From positions 1-8,343 of the forward strand of contig CASQEL010000069.1 in assembly GCA_949427775.1 (NCBI GenBank): DNA of 8,343 bases, given 5' to 3'. Position numbers and translations under genes: made by a program. Below the pieces are notes generated by a model. It made no database searches and was not told the DNA's origin. It saw only the letters and a program-made list of their open reading frames with translations. Below, piece after piece: positions 1-6,456 of this stretch. Origin of the DNA: an uncultured Desulfovibrionaceae bacterium (GTDB taxonomy: Bacteria; Desulfobacterota; Desulfovibrionia; Desulfovibrionales; Desulfovibrionaceae). Within the stretch, counting starts at the first letter, position 1. Each line of letters starts with the position of its first letter.

Positions 1-3000
1 GTTGGCTGGTCGTCCGGCTGATATGCTCCCAACGCGCCGCCGCAGGTCATGATCCATAACCGGGGCGGAACGCTTTCCCGTGCCGCGCAACTCCGGATGC
101 AGCGGCGCAGACAGTCCAGAGTGGCCGCTACCGTATGTGGAGAATCTTCATATCCGCGCATGAACAGCACATGATCCGCTTCCGCCACGGGGAAGGAATC
201 TTCGTCACGGGAACAGACCACCCGTTGGCCCCGCGCCTCAAGTCGGGCGCGCAATGCTTCGGCCAGAGACCATGACGCGGCATCGGCCAGCAATAGCCAG
301 GACGACGGCTCAGGTTCCGGATCGGGCGGATGCCGGACGACGGCGGGAGACGACGCCAGCAGCAGGTATGCGCCTTCGTTCAGGTTTTCGGCGGCGGGCT
401 CGCGCCACACAAGGCAATTGCCGAAGCCGTTCGCCTCAAGAATATGCTGCCACGCGTCCGGCGAGAGCAGGGCGGAAACAGGCAGTTCCGGACGCATTTC
501 CAGCGCCGGACGCCACCATGAGGGATCCAGCCCTTCCACAAAATCCGCGCTCCAATCGGGATGGCGTTCCGCCAGCAGCAGAATGCCGCCGGGAGCCAGA
601 AGTCCGCGCGTCCGCTCCAGAGCGCGGGAGCAATCAGCAGTCTTATGCAGGGCTTGACGGAGAATGATGACGTCGAAATGCTGCCGCCATGCGCCTTGCT
701 CTTCGAAATTCCATTGCGCGGCATCAAGGGATGCAATGCTGACTGCCGGATGATGCTCGTAGCGGGCCTTGACCTGCGGCCGCAACGCATCATCCGTCAC
801 GGCGAGGACATGCTCAAAATGATCCGCGGGAAGTGACGTTTCCAGCAGCTCCGTCAGCGATCCGGGAAATGCCGCCACCTCGAGGACGCGCAGCCGTCTA
901 TGGGCGGGCCAGTTTTGTGCAAGATGCCGCATGATTCCATGCAGGGCCGCATCCACGCCCAGCCATACGGGATCCTGCTGACGGCTTTCCCCGGCGACCG
1001 GCGCATTGCGCACTTCTTCCAGCAGGGCTTTCTTGCCGGTTCTGCCCGACAGCACCTCGCGCAGATGACGGCTTACACGTCCCAGCGGCAACAGCGCCGG
1101 CAGAGATTGCGGGGCAAGCCGGAACGCTTCACGCCAGAGTTCCTCCACGGGCGGGAGCGCGTTTTCGGCGGAGAACACCCATTCCCCATCGCGCATGGTC
1201 AGCACTCCTTCGCTGCGCAGCAGACAATGCAGCCGGCGGGAGTACTGATCTGACGCATGTCGGCTTCCCGGAGCATTTTCCTCTGTCACAGACTGAAAAG
1301 CCTGCGCGGCGGCGGAAAGCGTGACGGCTTCCATGAGCGGCAAAATCTGTTTGAACCAGATTTCTCGCTCCGCATGTATGGATGCGGCCGTTTGGGACGC
1401 GATGTCGGACAAAACCTCCAGAGGCGGCACAGGGGAGGGGGCGTCATCGTGCAGGGGAGCGAGCCGGGGGCGTATGCTCCATGCCTGCACATGGTTTTTT
1501 TCAGCATGCGCCAGGGGCATGGCGCGGAAACGGCACCCAAGAGCCCTTGCCACAACACCACCCGTCGCATCCAGCAGCTCAAAATCCGCGGACATGGATC
1601 GTCTTCCGCTCCGGCGCGCATTTCCCCGGATTCGGCGGATGGAACCGGATGCGCAACGTTCAATCCGTCCCGTCCTGACCGGCAGAAAGGCAAACGGTTC
1701 TTCGTCGTCCTGTCCCGCCTGGAACACGGCCAGTGAATGGAAACAGGCGTCCAGTATCGCCGGAGGCAGCACATACTCCGACTCCGCCTTCACAGGCCGC
1801 AAGATCGCTTCAAAGCTGCTTCCCGCCGCCCGAATGAGCTTTACCACGCGGAAAGCGGGGCCGTAGTCCAGGCCCAGCCGTTCCGTCAGCGCATACAGGG
1901 CCGAACCTTCCATTTCCCGACAATCTTCCGGCATGGCATACGGAAGCGCGGCGACAGGCAGCTCGCCTTTTTCCGGAGAGATGGCGCGGGCGCGCGCGTG
2001 CTGCACCCATTCTCCCGTTCCCAGACGCGGGCGGCTGACTATGCTGATGCTCCCGTCTCCGGAATTCAGGCTGCACCGCACGCATTGCGCGTGGCCGTAT
2101 TCAAAGACAAGGGGAGTGGTGATATCCAGCGATTCAAGGGCCACATGTTCCCGGCCCAGCCAGGCGCGGGCGGCCGCAAGCGCCATTTCGGCATAACCTG
2201 CGCCGGGGAAAACGATGGCGTCTCCCACCTTGTGATCGGCCAGTCGGCTGTCTTTGGCGGGATCAAGAATATTTTCCCAGGCCGGCTCCACGGCATCCAA
2301 AGGCCATCCCAGCAGCGGATGTCCGCGTTTTTGGGCTGTCCGGCATTCGCTGGTGCGCGGATACCAGCAGCGCTGTTTCTGCCAGGGATAAAGAGGCAGG
2401 CGCACACGCCGACCTTTTTGCGGAAAAAGCGCCCGCAAATCGGTCTTTTCCGTAAGGGCATGAAGACGGGCCGCCAACCGTGCGACGCGGTCCGCGCCGT
2501 CGTCCCCGCGCAGCAGGGTGGGAAAAATACGTCCCTTGACTCCGGCGGCGGCCAGATTTTCACGGATGTACCGCTGGAGAATGGCATGGGGGCCGATTTC
2601 CACAAAAATGCGGAACCCGAATGCCGCCAGTTCTTTCACGGCTGAGGCAAAGTTCACCGGTCGGCGGACGTTTTTCCACCAGTATGCGCTGTCCAGCGCA
2701 TGCCCTTCCAGGGCGCTGCCGCTCACTGTGGAAACGAAAATGGCGTTCGTTGTCTGCGAGGGCGTGAGATCGCCCAGCTTTTGCAGAAGGGCATCACGGA
2801 TGACATCCATCCTGTTGCTGTGAAAGGCGTAGTCGAGATCAAGCAGCCGGAAGAAGATATTTTTCTGCCGCAGATGTTCTTCGACCTTGAGCAGCGCTTC
2901 AAGATCGCCGGACAATGTGACATTGCCGGGCGAATTTATCCCCGCGATTTCCAGCTGTCCGGCCGGATTCATCTCTCGGATCAGCGCTTCGGCGGCCGTG

Positions 3001-5027
3001 TCGGACAACCCGGCGGCCGCCATCCGTCCGGCTCCCCGGGTCCGCCCCTGCGTGCGGCTGCGCGCATGGATGACCTGAATGGCCTGTTCCAGACTCAGTG
3101 CTCCAGCCGCCCAGGCCGCGGCGATTTCCCCCACGCTGTGCCCGGCGACGGCCTGTGGCCTGATGCCGTATGTCCGCAGCAACAGGGTGAGTCCCACCTG
3201 AACGGCGAAAAGCAGCGGCTGGCTGATCGTGGTGTCCGCCAGATTTTCCGGTTCATCCTCCAGCAATGCCTCTGTCAGGGAGAAGTTCATCCGAGGCTGC
3301 ATTCGCCGGGCCAGATCTGCCATGATCTCTCTGAATGCGGCGGATTCCGCGTACAGATTACGGCCCATGCCTGTCCATTGGGCTCCGTTGCCCGTATAGA
3401 TGAAAGCAATGCCGCTTTCAGCGGGCAAGGCGTTTTCCGTGAGGACGGGGGCGGGGGTTGCGCCTTGCGCGAAAGAGCGCAGGGCCGGGGGGATGGCGGC
3501 GACGGCATCTTCAGCGATGATCAGGCGTTTTTCCAGACGGGCGCGATGAAAAGCGGCAGTGTAGGCAACGGCGTCATAGGCGTCGTACCCGAGGTTGTCC
3601 AAATGATCCGCGAATGCCGCCGCGAGGGAGCGCAGGGCCTCGTCCGACCGCGCGCTCAGCAACAGCGGGGGCAGGCTGTCGGCCTTGCTGCCGTCGCATG
3701 CGGCAGACGGAGGCGCCGCCTGCAAAATCACGTGGGCATTGACGCCGCCAAAACCGAAAGAATTGACGGCGGCTGTAAGAGCATTCTGACGTTTTTGCCG
3801 CAAGGGCATGCCGGAGGCGGCGCACAACACGTTGAGTCCACTGAAATCAATCCGCGGATTGGGCGTGAAATCCAGCGACATGGGCGGAAGAACGCCCCTC
3901 TTCAACGACAGGACGGCCTTGACCAGACCCGCCATACCGGATGCGGGCTCCAGATGGCCGAAATTTGCCTTGACGGAACTGATGGGCATGGGGGACGTTC
4001 TCCCCCGTCCGTAGATTTGGCCGATAGAGGCGGCCTCCACCGGATCGCCCGCGGGCGTGCCCGTGCCGTGAGCCTCGATGAAATCGATATCCCCGGCGCA
4101 CAGCCCGCTTCCGGCAAGCACGTCGCGCATCAGTTCCGCCTGAGCCGCGACGCTTGGCATGGTCAGGCCGGACTTGCGCGCTCCATCGGCGTTGACGCCG
4201 CTGGCCAGGACGACGGCATGAACGAGGTCGCCGTCTTTGAGCGCCTGTCGGAAAGGCTTGAGCAACAGAACCGCTCCGCCCTCGGCGCGCACATAACCGT
4301 CGGCGGCGGCGTCAAACGGGCGGCAACGTCCCTTGGCCGAAAGCATGGACGCATGGCTGAAGCCTATAAAGGAATAGGGGTGCATGAGCAGGTTCACGCC
4401 GCCGACCAGCGCCGCCGGGATCTCCCCGCAGCGCAATGCCTGACATGCCTGGTGCAGGGCCACGAGCGAAGAGGAACAGGCCGTATCCACCGCCATGGAC
4501 GGCCCGCGCAGATCAAAAACGTATGACAGTCTGTTGGCTGCGACGCTGAGCGTATTGCCCGTCATGGTATACGCGGACATGCTCGCCAGATCTTCCAGCG
4601 CATGCTGCCCGTAGTCCAGTGCTGAAATGCCGACATATACGCCGCAACGGCTTCCGGCCAGCGATGCGGGATTTACCCCGGCATCCTCCATGGATTCATA
4701 CGCCATCTCCAGCAACAGCCTCTGCTGCGGATCAAGCCACGCCGCCTCGCGGGGGGATATGCCGAAAAAGGCCGCGTCAAACTGATCTATGTCGGAAAGG
4801 ACGCCTGCCGAAAATGTAACGCTGCGTCCCGGCTCGGCACGGTCGGCATGCTGCAGTTCGTCAACAGGCCAACGGTCCGCTGAAATGCGGGCAATGCCAT
4901 GCTTCCCGTTCTCCAGCATCTCCCACATGCCGGATTCGTCATGCACACCGCCGGGAAAGCGGAAAGCCATGCCTATAATGGCGATATGCATACAGTCAGG
5001 GATAAAATTCATATGTATGTCATCCAT
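1..5027 (-). CDS. Type I polyketide synthase, KS-AT-DH-cMT-KR(start), C-terminus beyond the window
   Basis: I translated the whole frame and found no stop over 1675 codons; it leaves the window at position 1. Residue numbers count from the ATG at 5027. KS (about 14-436) has active-site Cys184 in DTACSSS, His320 in HGTGT and His358 in KANFGH. AT (about 535-840) has nucleophile Ser631 in GHSVGE and His736 in YAFHS; Phe in that box suggests malonyl-CoA use. LPLYPWQ follows near 875. DH (about 900-1180) starts HPLLG, with catalytic His932, a YGPAF motif near 1056 and Asp1093 in LDACF. A C-methyltransferase-like region (about 1330-1570) keeps His1461 and Glu1487 but has a degenerate SAM loop at 1381-1390. 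WLLLADAA at 1577 begins the structural half of a KR. ER, catalytic KR and ACP are not visible. KS begins almost at the N-terminus, with no loading domain or docking helix, so it may be iterative or a first module. A TGA at 5049-5051 closes the frame upstream; ATGs at 5027, 5012 and 4991 are possible starts, and 5012 has a weak GGATGA ahead. The product is unknown. Confidence 0.95.
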   Translation of the reverse strand, partial: MDDIHMNFIPDCMHIAIIGMAFRFPGGVHDESGMWEMLENGKHGIARISADRWPVDELQHADRAEPGRSVTFSAGVLSDIDQFDAAFFGISPREAAWLDPQQRLLLEMAYESMEDAGVNPASLAGSRCGVYVGISALDYGQHALEDLASMSAYTMTGNTLSVAANRLSYVFDLRGPSMAVDTACSSSLVALHQACQALRCGEIPAALVGGVNLLMHPYSFIGFSHASMLSAKGRCRPFDAAADGYVRAEGGAVLLLKPFRQALKDGDLVHAVVLASGVNADGARKSGLTMPSVAAQAELMRDVLAGSGLCAGDIDFIEAHGTGTPAGDPVEAASIGQIYGRGRTSPMPISSVKANFGHLEPASGMAGLVKAVLSLKRGVLPPMSLDFTPNPRIDFSGLNVLCAASGMPLRQKRQNALTAAVNSFGFGGVNAHVILQAAPPSAACDGSKADSLPPLLLSARSDEALRSLAAAFADHLDNLGYDAYDAVAYTAAFHRARLEKRLIIAEDAVAAIPPALRSFAQGATPAPVLTENALPAESGIAFIYTGNGAQWTGMGRNLYAESAAFREIMADLARRMQPRMNFSLTEALLEDEPENLADTTISQPLLFAVQVGLTLLLRTYGIRPQAVAGHSVGEIAAAWAAGALSLEQAIQVIHARSRTQGRTRGAGRMAAAGLSDTAAEALIREMNPAGQLEIAGINSPGNVTLSGDLEALLKVEEHLRQKNIFFRLLDLDYAFHSNRMDVIRDALLQKLGDLTPSQTTNAIFVSTVSGSALEGHALDSAYWWKNVRRPVNFASAVKELAAFGFRIFVEIGPHAILQRYIRENLAAAGVKGRIFPTLLRGDDGADRVARLAARLHALTEKTDLRALFPQKGRRVRLPLYPWQKQRCWYPRTSECRTAQKRGHPLLGWPLDAVEPAWENILDPAKDSRLADHKVGDAIVFPGAGYAEMALAAARAWLGREHVALESLDITTPLVFEYGHAQCVRCSLNSGDGSISIVSRPRLGTGEWVQHARARAISPEKGELPVAALPYAMPEDCREMEGSALYALTERLGLDYGPAFRVVKLIRAAGSSFEAILRPVKAESEYVLPPAILDACFHSLAVFQAGQDDEEPFAFLPVRTGRIERCASGSIRRIRGNARRSGRRSMSADFELLDATGGVVARALGCRFRAMPLAHAEKNHVQAWSIRPRLAPLHDDAPSPVPPLEVLSDIASQTAASIHAEREIWFKQILPLMEAVTLSAAAQAFQSVTEENAPGSRHASDQYSRRLHCLLRSEGVLTMRDGEWVFSAENALPPVEELWREAFRLAPQSLPALLPLGRVSRHLREVLSGRTGKKALLEEVRNAPVAGESRQQDPVWLGVDAALHGIMRHLAQNWPAHRRLRVLEVAAFPGSLTELLETSLPADHFEHVLAVTDDALRPQVKARYEHHPAVSIASLDAAQWNFEEQGAWRQHFDVIILRQALHKTADCSRALERTRGLLAPGGILLLAERHPDWSADFVEGLDPSWWRPALEMRPELPVSALLSPDAWQHILEANGFGNCLVWREPAAENLNEGAYLLLASSPAVVRHPPDPEPEPSSWLLLADAASWSLAEALRARLEARGQRVVCSRDEDSFPVAEADHVLFMRGYEDSPHTVAATLDCLRRCIRSCAARESVPPRLWIMTCGGALGAYQPDDQP

Positions 5028-5037
5028 AGATACCAAA

Positions 5038-5199
5038 TTAAATAGTATTCATATATAAAAATACAGCATCATCACGGCATGGCTCGTGAACAGATTCATC
5101 AACAGATTTGATAATCGGATATCCCAGATATTTGATTTGTTCCTGCGGATCACCGAAATTTCCGCCGTCCTCACTGTGGAACAGATAAATATGGATCAA
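5038..5199 (-). pseudogene. Orphan 54-codon frame just upstream of the PKS, possible 3' remnant of a gene
   Basis: On the minus strand a frame runs from a TTG at 5199 to a TAA at 5038-5040. It stops 10 bp before the first possible PKS start, in a different frame from the PKS. The peptide (starting IHIYLFHSEDGGNF, ending DDAVFLYMNTI) is not low-complexity and looks protein-like, but I do not recognise a family. There is no ATG near its beginning and no clear ribosome binding site. In the same frame an in-frame TAG (5212-5214) lies inside the 19-bp repeat at 5196-5214, and beyond it another open stretch (about 5212-5340) ends GHVFVDKHTEIGA. One reading is an old AT-rich gene broken where the repeat sits. 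Another is a short leader peptide translationally coupled to the PKS. Chance openness in AT-rich DNA cannot be excluded. Confidence 0.3.
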
Positions 5200-5214
5200 T
5201 CGTGAACTGCTCTA
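5196..5214 (-). repeat. Left copy of a 19-bp inverted repeat bracketing 3.1 kb
   Basis: The minus strand reads TAGAGCAGTTCACGATTGA. It matches 8323-8341 on the plus strand (TAGAGCAGTTCACGGTTGA) at 18 of 19 positions, in inverted orientation. The similarity ends at the edges of the 19 bp. It could be an insertion-sequence end, a dispersed repeat or a regulatory site. I see no transposase between the copies. Confidence 0.6.
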
Positions 5215-5267
5215 AGCCCCGATCTCAGTATGTTTATCTACGAAAACATGACCGGAACCCGAGGCGA

Positions 5268-5294
5268 CATCGACAGAAGCACTGTCAATGAATG
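5268..5294 (+). repeat. Left arm of the 27-bp perfect inverted repeat
   Basis: All 27 positions pair with 5468-5494 when checked base by base; pairing stops immediately at both ends. Core dyad: GACAG (5272-5276), AAGCA, CTGTC (5282-5286). Confidence 0.95.
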
Positions 5295-5302
5295 CGCAAA
5301 AG

Positions 5303-5331
5303 ATACTGCTTTCAGACGTGTTTTTTGTCAA
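5303..5331 (-). promoter_or_regulatory. Weaker second minus-strand promoter candidate
   Basis: TTGACA at 5331-5326 is followed 17 nt later by CAGTAT (5308-5303), a poor -10. The left 27-bp arm lies just downstream, where a bound protein could block it. It is also inside the putative invertible segment. Confidence 0.25.
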
Positions 5332-5385
5332 GCGCGTTTTTCATAAAAGTTTTCTTGTATAAATATTTTTTTAAAATAGTTGTGA

Positions 5386-5416
5386 ATTTTATCATGACGA
5401 CACACTATCTTGTCAA
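5386..5416 (-). promoter_or_regulatory. Putative sigma70 promoter towards the PKS, inside the inverted-repeat segment
   Basis: The minus strand has a perfect -35 TTGACA at 5416-5411, and TAAAAT at 5391-5386 preceded by TGA, an extended -10 (TGN). The spacing is 19 nt. GATAAA at 5393-5388 gives an alternative 17-nt spacing. Transcription would begin near 5379 and leave a leader of about 350 nt before the PKS start. The promoter lies wholly between the inverted repeat arms, so inversion would point it the other way. Confidence 0.5.
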
Positions 5417-5431
5417 TTTTACTCGCAAAAA

Positions 5432-5452
5432 ATTAACAGTGTTTCTGTCAAT
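5432..5452 (+). promoter_or_regulatory. Third copy of the ACAG-N5-CTGTC dyad (possible operator or recombinase accessory site)
   Basis: ATTAACAG, spacer TGTTT, CTGTCAAT: the outer arms match in 7 of 8 positions. It is 18/21 identical to 5473-5493 in direct orientation, and the centres are 41 bp apart, close to four helical turns. The spacer differs by one base from that of the two outer arms. The dyad shape resembles TetR-type operators or recombinase core sites. No protein in the window identifies the binder. Confidence 0.55.
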
Positions 5453-5467
5453 AGCACCAGCTTTACC

Positions 5468-5494
5468 CATTCATTGACAGTGCTTCTGTCGATG
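5468..5494 (-). repeat. Right arm of the 27-bp perfect inverted repeat
   Basis: Exact reverse complement of 5268-5294. Core dyad on the plus strand: GACAG (5476-5480), TGCTT, CTGTC (5486-5490). Confidence 0.95.
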
Positions 5495-5947
5495 AATGTT
5501 CCATGTATGGTCAAAGGGGTCAGGCAAACCTGGCTTTGTCCCCCATGCCGTTCACAGGTCTGCACTCTCCACGCTCATTTTTTGCATTTCTTCCCCGATC
5601 CTGCCACGCGGCGCACAGTTTTGTGTGCTTTCCTTCCTTGATCTTTCGGACAAGATACGCGCCCATGGTATGGCAGCCCGGAACGTCCGGACTGTTCCGC
5701 ATCCGGCGGGACGCTTGCCAGAGGCGGAGGCATTGCGTAGACTTTAGGGTCAGCCCTCAGTAAAAGGCCGTCCGCGAAACGTCGAATGTTTTCGACCGGC
5801 AAGGCACAAGGCACACATGGGGCGAAGCTGTAGTGAACCTGCCGCACTGTCCATGTCGCCTTGCAACGCCTCGGGACGTTGCGGCAGGTGGAGTACTCAG
5901 GGCTGCTCCCAATTCCCGGAAAGGTTTTTCACGCGAGGTCTACGGCC
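5495..5947. other. Gene-free, hairpin-rich region upstream of the NUDIX gene
   Basis: No reading frame here has recognisable protein content or a good start signal. The sequence changes from AT-rich to GC-rich. Small inverted repeats are seen at 5512-5538 (CAAAG/CTTTG around CAGG-CAAA-CCTG), 5679-5699 (CGGAAC/GTTCCG), 5781-5796 (GTCGAA-TGTT-TTCGAC, perfect) and 5838-5888 (CCTGCCGC/GCGGCAGG). None is followed by a clear T-run, so I do not call terminators. A structured 5' leader or an unannotated small RNA is possible. Confidence 0.35.
5838..5888 (+). promoter_or_regulatory. Leader stem-loop with an overlapping alternative hairpin, upstream of the NUDIX gene
   Basis: CCTGCCGC (5838-5845) pairs perfectly with GCGGCAGG (5881-5888). 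Inside it, GCAACG (5863-5868) can pair with CGTTGC (5877-5882), which competes for bases 5881-5882; a shortened AACG/CGTT stem would fit both at once. This resembles a leader with alternative folds, but I recognise no riboswitch class. Confidence 0.3.
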
Positions 5948-6439
5948 ATGCAGAAACATATCCCCTGTCCTCATTGTGGCGGTTTGATCGCCGTCTACTG
6001 TAATCCCGCGCCCACTGTGGATGTGATCATTCATGATCCGGCGCGGGGCGTCGTGCTTATCGAGCGGGCCAATCCTCCTTATGGCCATGCCCTGCCGGGC
6101 GGATTCATTGATGAGGGAGAACCGGCGGAAGCCGCCGCCGTGCGGGAGATGCGGGAAGAAACGTCTCTTGATGTGACGTTGGACGGTCTCCTGGGCGTCT
6201 ACTCCCACCCCGGGCGCGATCCCAGAATGCATACCATGAGCGTGGTGTTCGTCGGGCATGCGGCGACGCCCGATGCGCTGTGCGCCGGAGACGACGCGCA
6301 AAAGGCCGCTTTTTACGCCCTGGACGCCGTGCCGGAACCCCTGGCTTTTGATCATACGCACATCCTGGAGGATTTCCGTGCCGTGCTGCGCGGAGAACGG
6401 AGCCTTGCTCCCATACAAAAGAACTTTGAAACCGTGTAG
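5948..6439 (+). CDS. NUDIX hydrolase, 163 aa, with short N-terminal CxxC motif
   Basis: NUDIX enzymes hydrolyse a nucleoside diphosphate linked to another group, often ADP-ribose or an oxidised nucleotide; the substrate here is not predictable. The Nudix box spans residues 52-74: Gly52, Glu58, then REMREE (66-71) with the metal-binding glutamates intact. The final conserved Gly of the box is Ser73. An N-terminal CPHC (7-10) plus Cys18 resembles a shrunken zinc ribbon lacking the second CxxC pair. The body (VLIERANPPYGHALPGGF, later AFDHTHIL) resembles ADP-ribose-type NUDIX proteins. I chose ATG 5948 because GAGG at 5935-5938 lies 9 nt ahead; an in-frame TTG at 5861 would add 29 unconvincing residues and sits in a hairpin. 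The stop is 17 bp before the next gene's ATG, so the two are probably co-transcribed. Cytoplasmic; no signal peptide or membrane segment seen. Confidence 0.9.
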   Translation: MQKHIPCPHCGGLIAVYCNPAPTVDVIIHDPARGVVLIERANPPYGHALPGGFIDEGEPAEAAAVREMREETSLDVTLDGLLGVYSHPGRDPRMHTMSVVFVGHAATPDALCAGDDAQKAAFYALDAVPEPLAFDHTHILEDFRAVLRGERSLAPIQKNFETV

Positions 6440-6456
6440 CGCACAGGAAACGTAGC

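Larger units (their letters stand above)
5268..5494. other. Candidate invertible promoter element (inverton) of 227 bp
   Basis: Two 27-bp arms form a perfect inverted repeat around a 173-bp AT-rich centre (5295-5467). Each arm is itself an imperfect dyad (CATTGACAG, 5-nt spacer, CTGTCGATG). The spacer is asymmetric (TGCTT against AAGCA) and inverted between the arms, which is the geometry a site-specific recombinase needs to invert rather than delete. The centre contains a TTGACA/TAAAAT promoter pointing left to the PKS. Size and arm length fit known invertible promoters such as those of fimA and Bacteroides capsule loci. Alternatives are a MITE-like element or paired operators for a looping repressor. 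No recombinase gene is in the window and no flipped form can be seen from one sequence. Confidence 0.5.

Noticed and set aside
1737..2645. 302-codon plus-strand frame
   Set aside because: It is antisense to the DH domain and AT-DH linker; composition typical of a shadow frame.
2700..4526. 608-codon open frame on the plus strand
   Set aside because: It lies antisense to the KS and AT domains of the PKS; its peptide is Gly/Arg/Gln-rich with no domain, as expected from the complement of GC-rich coding DNA.
5337..5363. Plus-strand promoter with TATAAA at 5358
   Set aside because: The only -35 partner (TTTTTC) is weak and spaced 15 nt; AT-richness alone explains the TATAAA.
5268..5494. CRISPR-like repeat arrangement
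   Set aside because: Two arms are inverted rather than direct and only one further copy exists; there is no regular repeat-spacer unit.
5496..5847. Several 60-90 codon frames on both strands between the repeat block and the NUDIX gene
   Set aside because: They overlap each other, lack ribosome sites and give no recognisable protein; treated as non-coding.
5861..5947. 29-residue N-terminal extension of the NUDIX protein from a TTG
   Set aside because: TTG start inside a predicted hairpin, no ribosome site, and the extension does not resemble the family; ATG 5948 has a GAGG at good spacing.
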